Assembly (NCBI RefSeq): GCF_002078875.1
Contig: NC_034421.1
Coordinates: forward strand, 12,227,887 to 12,291,886
DNA: 64,000 nt
Reading direction: 5' to 3'
DNA from: Numida meleagris
Taxonomy: Eukaryota > Chordata > Aves > Galliformes > Numididae
Positions 1 through 11,700 of this stretch are shown here, one piece after another (within the stretch, counting starts at the first letter, position 1; each line of letters starts with the position of its first letter). Made by a program: the position numbers and the translations under genes. The notes under the pieces were generated by a model. The model searched no databases. It was not told the origin of the DNA and saw only the letters and a list, made by a program, of their open reading frames with translations.

Positions 1-612
1 CATGAGGAGGGAGAATAGCCATGTTTGGTCTAATTCTAAGATCATTTACAGACCAGGCCTTATCAGCGGGTGGTTATTAAGAGATAGCTGCATAATCCAA
101 GGGGTGCACCAACCCCATGTGTGAAAACTGCCTCTGTCTAAAGAATTAGGCAGATTAGCAAAAGTTTATTTAGAAAAGGAAAGAGAAAAGTCTTGAATTT
201 TTTCAGTGCCATTCCTTTAAACTTATTACATACATTTATTTTCTTTGGAAAATATACGAGATTCTGATTGATCTCTAGCTGTGACCTGTGTCACAGTTTG
301 GCCTTCGAAATCTGATTTACCAGGGATGATCAAGTGACTGGGCAGCATCTGAGGCATCAACTTTGGCTTGCTGTTCCCACTTCCCACACTATCATGATGT
401 TTTTGGCTGATGAACAAGCTGACTCTAGGAGAATTTCTCTAGGTAAAATCTAAAATACATTCATACTGGTTTAATAAACTCCCAATAATCCAACCCCCTG
501 TATTCTAGTACTGGTCTTGCCTGGAAAGAACTAGCAAGCAGCCTTAGCCCATAGGGGGTGTGACAAGGGTACCTCCTATCAGAATGCTGCCTGTCTGCTC
601 TCTTTTCCCCAG
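1..612. other. IL20RB intron, left edge
   Basis: This stretch precedes the first visible IL20RB exon. I looked for the preceding domain-1 exon (a YxSVEYQG-like end before a GT donor) and did not find it, so I take this as intron. It ends in the pyrimidine tract of the exon acceptor. No repeat was recognised. Confidence 0.6.
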
Positions 613-803
613 GGAATATGAACGGGAGTACGCTAACGAAAGCTGGATCCCCATCTGTGAGTGTTCCCTCATCACAGCCACAGTATGTAACATCACAGAG
701 GATATCTCAGCCACTGTGGCCTATAACCTGCGTGTAAGGGCAGTCAACGGTGCTCAAAGATCAGAATGGGGCACCCTGAAAGGATTCTTCATTCGCAACA
801 CAA
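613..803 (+). CDS. IL20RB: IL20RB exon, end of first fibronectin-III domain
   Basis: The acceptor is a pyrimidine run ending CCCCAG at 602-612 and the donor is GTAAGT at 804-809. The exon starts with the last base of a split Gly codon and ends one base into a Thr codon. It encodes the WIP, ATVAYNLRVRA and SEW-TLK blocks of the first receptor domain. NES and NIT N-glycosylation sequons are present. Cysteines occur as C-E-C followed by VC, one more than I recall in the mammalian protein at this place. Basis: sequence for borders, family knowledge for the domain. Confidence 0.92.
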
Positions 804-3800
804 GTAAGTTCTGACATTTGTGTTAAGCTGCACCAGTTACGTTCATTTCTTGAAGTTCGATGTTAAGGGTTAGCTCTCATGCACATCTGTGTACTATGCA
901 TGTGACTTGAGGCCCAAAAATGCACAGAGCACATCCTACTTCTTAACTCTTCTCATGCTGAGTTGGGACGTTTCACTCTTAGACAACTCTCAGTCTGGGA
1001 TTGGCAGCAGTCACCTGTTTTAGCCAAGGAGGAAGCTGCCTGCCTGAAGCCAAAGATGTTGACCTTGAACGTTTGTGGATCACTGGAAGTTACTGCCTCA
1101 TGAGTGAGCAGCCCTCACCCACAGAGAGCATTCAGTCAAAGCAGCACCCTCAGAAGTACCACATCAAACAGTGATTGTGTCTGTCTGTGTGGTAGTGATT
1201 TCTAGGTGGTGCTTTGGATGAAAAATATTTCCCTTTTCCAGGAGCTATGTTAGCACAGAATTGAGCGCAGTCCACGCTGTCAAGCAGAGACAGAGGAAGG
1301 ATATTCCTTAGCTTGACCCTCTTTATGGGTGAGAACAGCAACTTTCTCACTTTCCTTGTTATCCCTTTTCCCAAGAAGCTCTCAGAACTGTCTTTTTATC
1401 AGGGGATAAATTAAGATTTTGACAGAGCAGCTACAACTGGCATCAGATCTTTTCTAGTTATTATGAAATACGATCCTAACGTGCCAGAGATTGCATTTAT
1501 CCTGAGTCCCAAACTGTTCATGCACTGGTAGTTATACAGCTTCCTTCTTCGGTTCAATCAAAACTCCCCATCAAACATATTTAAAAGCTAGCAAATATAA
1601 TTGGAAAATCTGTTCTTTTGTCATGCCCTGACTGATAGAGTGGATTATCTCACAAGTGCTCAGGAAGGATGATAATCAGGCTTCTGAGGGTTTCTACAGC
1701 TTTGATCATAATGCAGCAGACCCCCATCGTTCAAGGACGTTGCAGTTTTCCATGGCAAATTATCACGTCCACAGCAGATTATCAAACAGTTCTCAGATTT
1801 CAAACGGTTTGGGATTTCAGATTAGCCCCATCGGTCTGCTCCTGACTGGAGCATCTTGCCTTTCTGTAAGCAGCTCTGCTTCATCAGCTCCTGCCAGCTA
1901 CAGCATTGCTGAAGGACTCATGGCAGACAATGGAGGACCTTCGTAAAGACCAGAATTTTTCATTCCCCAAACTGCTGGAGCCATCAGCATCTCCTAAGAT
2001 TTGAACTGCGGCTTTGGGCAGTTCTCTTTTTGGTCACCAAAATGCAGTTGATATGCTGCACATCTGCTTATCAGCATCCAAGCTCCCTGCTCCCTCCAGC
2101 TCCTCACTAGCTTTGTTCCATAACCTGTTTCTTTCAGCTGGCACCTTCATTTCCTCTGCTGTAATCTGATATCAAGTCTAGAACCAGCACTGAGGAAGAC
2201 GTGGCCCAACGAGGTGCTTCCTTTCCTGCCTATGATTTTGATCCTCCCCTTTCTTTGAGAACAACTTAGTTGCCAGGTGGGATCTCAGACAGGCCCAGTC
2301 TGTAGGTCATGTTCAGACTCTTTTTCAGCCAGAGCCCATCTAAGTGGCCAGAGCTGTCTCTGAACTCAAGGAGTCACAAAAAGGGAAGATCCCACACGCT
2401 GCTGTGGACCAATCTGGCCATGTTCAGTGGGTGGTAGCGCTCCTCAGTACCCGGAAGTCACAAAGCAAGTACACTTTGCCTTTATGTTTAAATGAATCCT
2501 TTGAGGGCACCCACTTGCCCTTTCACATTCATGGTAAAGAGTAAAGATAGCCTGTGTCAAGGTCTGCTTGCAAGATCCCCAGAATGACCACCTGGAATTC
2601 CATTCACACCTTTTCCCAGTGATAAGGCATCACAGAGGCTTCCCAGTACCGTGAAGTATTTGACAGCTTGGTCCTGTGTCGAAGAGACCTCAGTGCAATC
2701 CTCTCACTAATCCGTGAAATTTCAGAGGAAACAGCTTGTAACAGGCTGCACTGTGAATATATGGACAAAGGAGGAAGAAAAGGCACTTTCAGTTCTTGTC
2801 CCTCTATGCTTTTATTGCGCACTTTCTCTTGTCTCTGCTTTGTTGTCTCTTAGGATACCTGGCACTGAGTCTGAGGGACTAAGAGATACCATGCACCGCC
2901 TGAAAGTCTGATTTATGTACAGATAGGCCATCAGCAGAGCCCACTTCTTGACTAAAAAAGGTCCAGTCTCAAAGCCTTAGGTGTAGGTACACGCAAAGTA
3001 TGTAGGAAATACTTTTAACAGATCTTCCTTAAAACTAACAATTAAGTTGATTTTAGTTCTTCATTTGTCATAGTTCTGACAGATAGCTGGTATCCAGTCC
3101 CCGAGCACAAGAGATAAATGCTAAATGCTCATGTTTGGTTAGTATTTGTGACTAGCAATATTTGTCTGTTAAAACTCAATTTTATTTTCAGCCTCTGAAT
3201 GGTGTTATTTGTTTTTTTTCTTGAGACATCATCACATTAAGCACATTATCAGCTTTTAATTTAAAAGTACAAAGTAGTTTTCCAAGCCTCACTTTTGTGG
3301 CACATTCATCATAACCATACTTTGATTTCATGTTTTCATATTGTTCAGTATCAACAGCAGTTTGCTTTGTGCAAGAGCAAATTCTATTAAGAACATCTCT
3401 TCTGTATGTTCTGTATGCTCTACTTCCTTTCTTGAAAGCAAGAGGGCTGAAACCAATTTCAGCTACAACAGAGTGGTAAGGAATGGCATAGGCAAGTAGT
3501 GCAAATATGATCTTTGTATTCCCTCAATTCCCAATTCATGAATGTACAGTGTATAGTTTCATCCATGCTTGAGTGATTCTCATTGTTCATCACAGTGGAA
3601 TCCCAGACCAAATCAAGCTTTGAATATGAAAGTAAGCATTAAGCAAATCAGCAACAGATTTACTTGCATGCTAGCTACAAAAACATGTCACAGCAGGCAG
3701 CAGGTCATCAGCCCACCCAAGTCCTTCTAAAAGCGTGTAGATACTGAAACATAACAAAGATTGGTGTGAATTGACTGAATTATCCTAGGGCTTTGGTTCC

Positions 3801-6800
3801 TTTCTCTTTCACCTTTGAATAAGTGCCAAAACTCGCATGAAGGAGCAGTGGTTTCACAGCTCCTGTTCTGTGTGCTAGTGCTCAGCTAATGCTCAAAAGC
3901 AGAACTGGCCTGGTGTGGTGTCTCAACTTCAGGTCGCCCAGCTGGTTCTGCTGCTGATCACATGGGACCCTCAGGCCAGATGCTTCATCCACTGGAGAAA
4001 ATTCAAAACCTTTCAAGTCTGTGCTAGTCAGCTATTGCCAAATTCCCATTCAGAATGCCAGTCACAGACCTCCTCCTGCTCAAAATCTGCTGCAAAATCT
4101 AGGCAAGCTGGGAAGTAGGGCAGAGAGGTTTCTCCCCCATTGAAGCAACCAGCTATTATTCCAGATAATTGTTAGCGTGCTCAAGGTGGCAGCTGGAGGA
4201 CAGTCATGGCAGGAGTGTTTCCCTTTCCTAGCTGGGCCCAGGAGGACTTTTTTGAAGATTTGCTTCTGATGTGATAATAGTGCTCTCTCTCTTTTGGCAG
4301 CTTCCCTGACCCCACCTCTGATGAAGGTCATGGCAGATGGGTATCATTTACTAGTGGAGCTGGAAAACATGGGACCTGCCTTTCAGTTCTGTATTCTCTA
4401 CTGGGAGAAGGGCCAGGAGAGCAGGGTGAGTTTACCCTTGGATTTTGGCATGAAAAGAGAGCCCATGTGTCTTAGAGCAAAAGCATAAAAACAGTTCCCA
4501 GGCACTGTGTTTCAAGTTCAAGCTGCTGCTGCGAGGCTGGAGCACCTGCCTGGTGTCAGCATGTGCCATACTCCTCTGCATTGCAGGCTGGTGCGTTATT
4601 ATTCTACAGCTGTTAACTTAATGGGCTTTTGAAATGGATTTCCTTCATTTTTGGAAATCCAAGTAAATGAGATGAACCTAGTCCATAGGTTAGAAAGAAT
4701 CCTATAGGCTTGTGTCTGATTTCCTTTCGCAAATGAAATGCTAACTCTTCAATATATACGATATTAATGACCTAAACATTAATTCCAAACTTCATCATAG
4801 TTTCTATCAACTGAACTGTCGCAAACATCAGGTTTACTGATGGGTACATGTCTAGATCTCTACCAGGATTCTTTTAAATTTTTTACTAATTATCACATTT
4901 GACATGTCTGATTTGAGTTGTTTGCAAGATGTTACAAACCATAGGCAATCATTGACCTGATTTATTTCCTTAAAATCTTTTCAAACCAATGGCTCTCAAG
5001 GTCATGATTCCATAGAGAAAAGTATTTTGATGCAGAGGACTTGCCCTGCCAGAAGAGCCCTGCTGGCTTTTTGGAGATATCCATATGTGTGTGATGGTGG
5101 AGACTCATCAGGCCCACTGTGAGCACAGGCCTTGCCTCTGCAATACAGCAAGATTTATGAAAAACTAATTGTTACCTATCCTCTATGATTTGACAGACTG
5201 GGAATAGGAACTTCATCTTGTTATTAGTTCATAGAGTCAAATACAAAAAAAAAATCAGATTCTGGTTCATCTGCTGTTTGAAGTGTGCGGGAGCGTGTTG
5301 CAGTTGTACACCCCAAGTTCACTGGCTCCTCACTAGCTCAGTCCATCCCTTTCTGTGCTCCAGAGTCATGGGAGAGCTCTTGCTTTCCTATCACAACATG
5401 GCTCTGGCACCCCATCGTATCATGCTAGAACAGGCAGGATATTGGCATCCCCAAAAAAACTCCAATCCCAGATCAGTCATCAAGCCAAGAGAGTAGATCA
5501 CAGTCTAGCGTTGTGGCTGAACACCATCAATAAGCTCATGGCTCTTTCTTTGCGTCCCCTCCTACTCTTCCAGGCATGTGCGATCGGCACTCCACTGTGC
5601 TTCTTGTTCTATCTCTTCCTATTTGCACAATCCTCTCTGACACCACCTGCTCCTGTTATTCTCCTCCCTTTTCTCCCAGCGAAGTCTGGGCTAGCATCAC
5701 ATTATGACTCCTGCTCTCATTTAGGTCCTTGTCCAGCATTCTGATGTTCTCTTTCCTGGGCCTATGGCAGATGCAACAGAAGATGGTGAAGGACGTCAGC
5801 TCCACAATTCATCTGGCCACCATGGAGGCAGCAGCTGAATACTGTGTAAAAGCCCAGACGTATGTTGAGACAATCAACAGAAGCAGTAGCTTCAGCCAAA
5901 CACAGTGCGTGAGGGCACCAGGTAACAGCTGGCCTTCCTACATCTTCCAGTCTTGTAGTCACGCTCAAGTAGGATACCCAAGCGCTTCTTTGGTTTACAG
6001 CCAGTATTTCAAGGTCAGGTTGGTCTAGGCTCTGAGCAACCTGATCAAGCTGCAGATGTCCCTGTTCATTGCAGGGGAGATAGACTAGATGACCTTTAAG
6101 GGTCTCTTCCAACTCAAACAATTCTATGAATCTGTGATCTATGATTTCCTGTCTTGTTTGTAAATGTGCCACGCATTTGTTCCTCAGCCCCCTACAGTGG
6201 CATAGGTATCCCTCCGTGGAGTGTGGTGACCAAAAATCTCAGCAGAGCAGGTGGGAATGAAGGGCTGAGTCCAATTGCATTGAGTGGTTTGTTCTCATGA
6301 TCTGAGAAATTTTGTTGCTTCTGTTGTTTCTAGGTAACAGATCCATGTGGCTCATTACAGTCCTCATGTCCTCTGCTGGCTTTGCTGTGGCTGCTTTGAC
6401 TCTGCCTTTCCTTGCCTGGAAAACAAGAAAAATCTTCCAGTATTCCTGCTGCCCCATTGCTGTCCTGCCAGACACACTGGTAATATTTTTGCTTTATTTT
6501 TAGAGTGCTGGATATTCACAGAATCATGGGGCAAGCAGAAAAAGCACGCACATATATAGGAAAGCTTGCTTATTGCATTGTAATGGAAGAGCTGGTATTT
6601 AGAGGAAAGAGCAAGCACATATTTCAACACAGCTTCATAACTTGGCAATAAAGAGTTCATGTGAGCAGGCAGCTGAGCTGTAGGGTCAGGCAGCCCACAT
6701 GGGATGGCTGCATGGCTGCCACTGCCTTCTGCCTAGAGCACTGAACAGAGACAGTCCTCCTGCTTCTTGTGGGGAAGCAGCTTGGGAAGCATGAGCTGAC

Positions 6801-7246
6801 CAGCTGCTCCTCAGACAAAACAGCTGCGTCATTGGCAACACAGCTCCATGTCCTCTGGCACCAGTGCTGAGCTCTTAATTCCTTGGTGAGGAGCAACCAA
6901 TAATTAAAACACCCTCTTCTCTTCCTCATGCAGGAGGAGTATTTTTAAGTCAGTACTTTACATGCACTGTCTGCTTCAAGTGAGAATGCAAGGCAACAGT
7001 TTTTGTGGTCGTGATCTGAGCCCCAGGTCTCCAGCTGAGAGGAGGCCAGTAGGGAGGTGTAGAAGTAAGGGGCCAGCTCATCAGTCTGAGGGGGTTTGAA
7101 CGAGCGTATTTGTTTTACAGAAAGTACCAGAGCCCCCCACCCAGCTGATACTGTGCGGGAGGGAAGAAGCTGAGCAGTGTGATCTGATGGTGCACGTGAT
7201 GCCCCCAGAAGAGGTTCTCCGCCTGTGGATTCAAGAAACGCTTTAG
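613..7246 (+). CDS. IL20RB: IL20RB, interleukin-20 receptor beta chain (3' five exons; 5' end outside window)
   Basis: Five exons (613-803, 4301-4425, 5771-5921, 6334-6479, 7121-7246) join in frame to give 245 residues and a TAG stop. IL20RB pairs with IL20RA or IL22RA1 at the cell surface to bind IL-19, IL-20 and IL-24 and signal through JAK/STAT (family knowledge). The sequence shows the end of the first fibronectin-III domain, a second domain with the conserved VELENMGP and YCVKAQT segments, one transmembrane helix, then the juxtamembrane YSCCP-VLPDTL block and a tail with an EEVLRLWI motif near the C-terminus. These blocks match mammalian IL20RB closely and other class II receptors poorly. 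The intron phases (2-1-0-1-0 in the visible part) are those of the class II cytokine receptor family. Human IL20RB is about 311 residues, so roughly 70 N-terminal residues (signal peptide, start of domain 1) are missing to the left. The tail is short, as expected for an accessory chain. I see no frameshift or internal stop. Confidence 0.93.
804..4300 (+). other. IL20RB intron, 3.5 kb
   Basis: Canonical GTAAGT start and TTTTGGCAG end. The interior is unique-looking sequence with stops in all frames over any long distance. Short open frames around 1656-1946 and 3915-4118 show no family resemblance. No CR1 copy was recognised. Confidence 0.7.
4301..4425 (+). CDS. IL20RB: IL20RB exon, start of second fibronectin-III domain
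   Basis: The acceptor is TTTTGGCAG ending at 4300 and the donor is GTGAG at 4426. The exon starts with two bases that complete a Thr codon and ends on a codon boundary after ESR. It encodes the LTPP linker and the DGYHLLVELENMGPAFQF strand region, which aligns with mammalian DGFHLVIELEDLGPQFEF without gaps. Confidence 0.92.
4426..5770 (+). other. IL20RB intron, 1.3 kb
   Basis: GTGAGT start and CAG end. Between about 5500 and 5770 the + strand is pyrimidine-rich, which probably helps define the next acceptor. Open frames there (5355-5744) run in low-complexity sequence and are not considered genes. Confidence 0.7.
5771..5921 (+). CDS. IL20RB: IL20RB exon, second half of fibronectin-III domain 2
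   Basis: The acceptor CAG ends at 5770 after a pyrimidine-rich stretch; the donor GTAACA starts at 5922. The exon encodes HLATMEAAAEYCVKAQTYVE and the S-FSQT-CV segment, matching the mammalian membrane-proximal domain. It ends one base into a Gly codon. A second in-phase CAG at 5777-5779 could serve as an alternative acceptor and would drop three residues (MQQ); that shorter form aligns slightly better with the mammalian KMV segment. The end border is firm; the start is likely but not certain. Confidence 0.88.
6004..6146 (+). repeat. CR1 LINE 3' fragment in an IL20RB intron
   Basis: The segment TTCAAGGTCAGGTTGG, then CTCTGAGCAACCTGATC, then GACTAGATGACCTTTAAGG, then CCAACTC and ATTCTATGA is the standard 3' terminal order of a chicken CR1 element in + orientation. 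It lies in the intron at 5922-6333 and is severely 5'-truncated, as is usual for CR1. Confidence 0.88.
6334..6479 (+). CDS. IL20RB: IL20RB exon, transmembrane helix and juxtamembrane region
   Basis: The acceptor TTTCTAG ends at 6333 and the donor GTAATA starts at 6480. After a GNRS sequon, a hydrophobic run of about 24 residues (MWLITVLMSSAGFAV to PFLAW) forms the membrane helix. Basic residues K-T-R-K follow on the cytoplasmic side, then YSCCP and VLPDTL, the most diagnostic IL20RB block. Two bases complete the split Gly codon at the start and the exon ends on a codon boundary. Confidence 0.93.
6480..7120 (+). other. IL20RB last intron, 0.6 kb
   Basis: GTAATA start and TTTTACAG end. No repeat or exon recognised inside. 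Reading through the donor gives an early stop (TAG at 6501-6503), so intron retention would delete the cytoplasmic tail. Confidence 0.7.
7121..7246 (+). CDS. IL20RB: IL20RB last coding exon, cytoplasmic tail and stop
   Basis: The acceptor TGTTTTACAG ends at 7120. The exon encodes 41 residues and a TAG at 7244-7246. The order LILCGREEAEQC then VMPPEEVLRLWI parallels mammalian LISCRREEVDAC then VMSPEELLRAWI, so the tail is conserved to within a few residues of the end. The tail is short with no long tyrosine-rich STAT-docking region, which agrees with its role as the shared accessory chain. Confidence 0.92.
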   Translation, partial: KVPEPPTQLILCGREEAEQCDLMVHVMPPEEVLRLWIQETL

Positions 7247-8439
7247 AACATCCTGTAGAACTTCTAAACAGAGCAGGCAGATTGTGCTTCAGTGTCTTTG
7301 GAGTGCCAACACGTAACATCATTCTCTTTGTGCCAAATCTGCTGCAAGGAAGCATTCTGTATGAACATGCAGCCAGCTCTCATCCTCTCCTAACTTCATC
7401 CATCCACAGAAAAGCCAGTAAAGGCCCCAGTGCCAGCTGCCAGTTTCTGTACTTCTCCTTCATGTCCACACCTATGACCAGACACAGGTTAACTCATGCT
7501 CCCTTCACAGTCACATTGATGGTCCCAAGGCAGAGCCCACACTTCAGCCACCAGAGCAACAAATGTAGAGCCCAGTCCCTGAGTCCCAAACCACTTCAGT
7601 ATCAGTATTTTTACCTCAGATGTTTTTCTAAAGAAATGAACCTGTCAGTAAGAGTTCCTTGCACAGCTAAAAAAGCTCAAGTGAACAGGGATAAAATGCT
7701 ACCAGGGCTGCAGGCCCCATCCTAGGGAGGCATTTTTCAATTGAAAAGTGCATTGAAAATGACTGGACGTGACATGGGAATTTGTTCCGTGTGACAGATG
7801 GCAATGTATGATGCCATAGAGGTGAAAGGTAATTAAGGATGAGTTGTTTAAGTGGGAGGTGACTGCAGGTTAAAAAGAGGGGGAGAGGACAGAGGAAGGT
7901 AGACTTGAGAAACAGAGAAAGAGACAGAAAGAGGGACAGAGATGCAGATCATGTAGCCAGGGCCATTTGGGGTGCGTGCCGGGCAGCCCCTGGTTCAGCA
8001 CCACAGCTGAAGCAGGACGCTGACTGCATCACGCACCGCAAACCCACTTCTGTGGCCAGGAGGGCTGGGGGTCAACAGGAACGCTTACATAGAGGGGGAA
8101 TGTCAGGAAGGACGTATCAAGCATCCCAGCATCACCACGTCACTGCCTATTTCTGACCCGATGACGCCATTCCGTCCCAGACAGCACGTTATCATTTCCG
8201 TCTTAAGGAAGGAAATCTAAAAAAAAAGAGGAAGAAAACGTCCTACTAAATAGAAATAAGATATAGTTACTTTGCATATATTGCAATGACGGCTGTTGCC
8301 GCAAGGATAAGTCCTTTAACACCTGCTCAGCACAGAGTTATGTTGGGAGGGCATGGGAAGACTTTGATCTGCAAAGCTTTTTTGTGAAACTACCAGCAGA
8401 ACTAAGGAAAAGCTCTCAGACGTTTCATTACAGAGTGCG
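7247..8439. other. IL20RB 3' UTR and downstream region
   Basis: This follows the IL20RB stop. I did not find a clear AATAAA hexamer in about 1 kb, so the transcript end cannot be placed. A purine-rich stretch (GAGAAACAGAGAAAGAGACAG type) lies at about 7870-7945. The open frame at 7225-7725 is not supported by any motif and overlaps the IL20RB end in another frame. Confidence 0.5.
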
Positions 8440-8745
8440 CCTTGACTTCCATTCTTGCAAGGCCTGCTGAGACCACCGAGTGGCAGCAAAGCACCGCGGA
8501 AATCGCAGAACGGGCTGAGCCGAACGCTGCGTTCCCCGCCGAGGCAGCCCNNNNNNNNNNNNNNNNNNNNNNNNNGAACCCCCCCAACCCGGCTGGCATC
8601 TCGCTTCGTGTTGCAGCGCAGTCGCTTGCTTCATTCCTAGCTTGCTAGCTTCTGCCCGGACAACGCAGGAATCTAGTCGCTAGGAGCTGAGTAACCGTTA
8701 GGTTGGCACTGGTGGGTTTGTAGCAGAATGTAGGGTAAGAAAATC
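8440..8745. promoter_or_regulatory. CpG-dense patch, candidate promoter and first exon
   Basis: About 20 CpG dinucleotides are visible in the roughly 235 sequenced bases from 8440 to 8700, far above the flanks. Examples are ACCGCGG, GCCGAACGCTGCG, CCCGCCGAGG and CCCGGACAACG. A 25-N gap sits inside. A good donor match TAGG|GTAAGA occurs at 8731-8740 on the + strand. This could be a CpG-island promoter with a non-coding first exon, either of a lncRNA or of an upstream alternative start of GSG1L 13.7 kb away. Function is inference; composition is seen. Confidence 0.45.
8551..8575. other. Assembly gap (25 N)
   Basis: A run of 25 N within GC-rich, CpG-dense sequence. The true size is unknown. GC-rich bird sequence is often lost in assemblies, so real promoter sequence may be missing. 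Confidence 0.99.
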
Positions 8746-11700
8746 AGTGCAAGCCTGAGCAGAGGCTCAGTGCGGATGTTCAGGTTATCACTAATTAACT
8801 GGGAAATGCTGAGTTGCAAGCACACATACAATAGAAGCTCCAGACAATTGTTCCAGCAAGTCCCTGCTGCCCGAGCCGAGCTGGGGGCTGCAGCAGGGGG
8901 CAAGCAGCAGCTGGCCAAGCTGGGATGGAAGTCAGCACGTAGCTGGTGCATGCTCTTTGTCAAACGTCTCCTCAAATGGCTTTGCCCAGATCCCTCTTAC
9001 AGTCAGTGACCTTGGTGGTAAAGCTGGTTTAGTCAGTTCCTGTGCCTCACATCTGTCCTGATTTTATTTCCATCGGTTCAGATGAGTTGAGTGTCTTAGT
9101 TTCTAGTGTGCCCCACAAGGGTGTTCCCAGAAAGGAAATTGTCCTGTTGCTTGTCCAGTCCATGGACATTATCTGAAAAGCCTTAGCATTTCCTCCTGTC
9201 TCTTCCCCCTCCAGCACTGTTGCATTTCAGCACAATCAGCCACTGCTCAGGGAAACAGAAAAAAAGCAGGAAAAGGCTTTGTTAAACTGAAAATAAATGG
9301 CTTTGGAAAATTATTTCCGTGCCTATTTTTCAGCAGCATATTAAGCATAGTGAATGTTTCTTATTGCAATAACAGATTTTACAACCTTCCTCACTGCCAA
9401 TAAAGTGGATGAACAATTGCACAAAAATGCCCAGGCAATTTTAAAAGACACATCTGGAAAAAAAAAATCTGACAGCAGGGAGACAGAAGGGAATTGTTTA
9501 CGTGATGCTGCCATCTTAGCAAAACTGTGCTCCATTTACATCAGGATATTCCTGTTTGTGGAGACATGAACCCAAATCTGAGACGTTGACTGAAAGAGCC
9601 TGGAAAGTTTCCAGCTTTGAAGTACACGCTGCATTTGGCTAAGCCTGAAAATTAGGGGATAGAACAATAGCAATTGTTTTGCCATCCCTGTATGCAGAAG
9701 CGCGGTGGCATCGGATTAGGGAGCTGCTGTCAGTCACTCCTTCCATTCATTTCCATGCACTGAAGGAGTTAACCGTGCCTTAGCCGTCATGGCAACGGCT
9801 GCCTTTGATAACTGATTTTGCTCCCACGACCACAATGCCACATTTCAATGACAGGATCAGACAAGTAATCGCAGCAAAAAGCCACCGTGAACTTTGCTCT
9901 GTTCGTTTCCATCGGGGTGGTGGTAAGTGACTCCATTTCTTTCTAAATACAAATTTCTTTGCCACTTTCCTCATAAAGTGTCGCATGGAAATAAAGTACA
10001 AGCTTGCATCACCTTGTCAGCGTGCTTGGTTCTTAAGCTGCACAGAACCTGTGGGATGCAGTTCCTCAGTACAACCTTTTCCTGCAGACTTTGTAAGAGC
10101 AGAACAGAAGAAATGTCAATGAGGACTCTTCTCAGAAGAAAGCTATCCAGTCCCTGGAACACAGATCATCATAAAGTGTTGATGACATGAACTTCTAAAA
10201 GGGGTTACATGATACTACTCAACTGACAAGCAGGCGAGAATTCAGTTACGTGTTCCATAACACTAACTGGCTGGAATACAGGCTAATTTTCCTCTAGGTG
10301 TATTTCCTTAGAAGTACATGACTGTTAGCAGTTTTTAAGGCTGCTGATGTTAATAAACAATCCAGCATTTCACTCTCCCCCTGAGATCTTGAATTTGATA
10401 AGTTATCATTTTAAGTAGTTTCTGCACAACTACACTATGATTTTGTCTGTTTTAAAGTTACTTTTTTTTTTTTCTTAAAAATCAAAAAGAAGCCAAGATC
10501 ACTGCTTCTCCAGGACTATAAATTGATTTCAATTTCTTGTGAAGGTGATATACTGCAAATGAAGGGCTACAAAGATCAAAAATATTTAAAACGTTGCACA
10601 TAAAGATGTTTATTATTTAAAGACTTACGTAGAAAAGTCTATTGCTATCAGGACACAACAGCAGGAACAGAAAATAGCTCAGTTCAGACCTGTTGTGGGC
10701 TTCTCAATAAAATGAACTATAAAAATATTCAGAAATCTCTAAATCAAAGTATAAATGGACTTGAAAGATGGCAAGGTTAAGTGAAATTGTCCAAATAAAT
10801 ACTGCACATGGAGCTCTAATTTGGATTCCTTCATTATATGGGCTATAAATCAGCTCTTAACTCAGAAATGGCTACTTCTGAGAGCTCTTGCTCCTGATTC
10901 ACTGCTGATCACAGACCTACACGTACAGCCAAGGACACGGTCCCACAGCCGCAGGCCAGCAGGCAGGCATCCTGCTCCAAAGGCATCCTGCTCATCTCCA
11001 CAAATGTTAGTCCCAGAGCAAGGTCTGACAGGAAGCTTGCACTGGCTTGACAGCTCCTGACCACTGGAATAAAGTACAGGAATTAGGAACCTGCCAGCCT
11101 GAACTTCCCTGGTGCATCTGCGCTCAGCAGTGGTAATGGCCAACTCTGCACCAACCAGCGAGGTGCTGGGCTCACGCCAGAGCCTGCTGTGCCTCCCCTG
11201 CTGTCAATCCAACTGTTTTGTGTTTCCTTAGCATGGAGCCAGGAGGAGAGTGACAGCTCTCAGCTCTGCAAGGCAAGGTGGGTGGCTGTGGGCAGTGGGG
11301 TGGGAACATGGGGCACCTCTCAGCAAGGCACTGACCCCTCTGATCTCTGCACAAGAAGAGAGGAGCGGGTCCAGAGGCCATGGATGGGGCCAGGCACATG
11401 CAATAATCAATAGCAATGAATGAGGGCTAGGACACGAGCTCAAACACAGACCCCAGCTGGAGGGAGAGCGGTAATAACCCTCATCGCAGTTCTCTCACAC
11501 AGCAGCCTGATCACAGGATACATAGGTGCACCAAATTAGAACTGGCCTTGGACACAGGTCCATGACCTACTGATTCCAGGTGTTCTCAGCCTCCTTTACG
11601 AGCAAGTTGAAGTCTTGTGTCTCCTTGGGACATAAACAGCATTTATTTTTTTTTTTTTCCAAGCCACACACCTCTACGTTATCCTTTGATGTATTAGAAA

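Noticed and set aside
613..7246. Alternative identity as IL10RB, IL20RA or IL22RA1
   Set aside because: The YSCCP/VLPDTL block and the EEVLRLWI C-terminus are specific to IL20RB; the other chains have different and often longer tails.
7905..8156. Arg/Asp repeat frame (RDRKRDRDAD)
   Set aside because: It translates a GA-rich simple sequence; no sign of a real gene.
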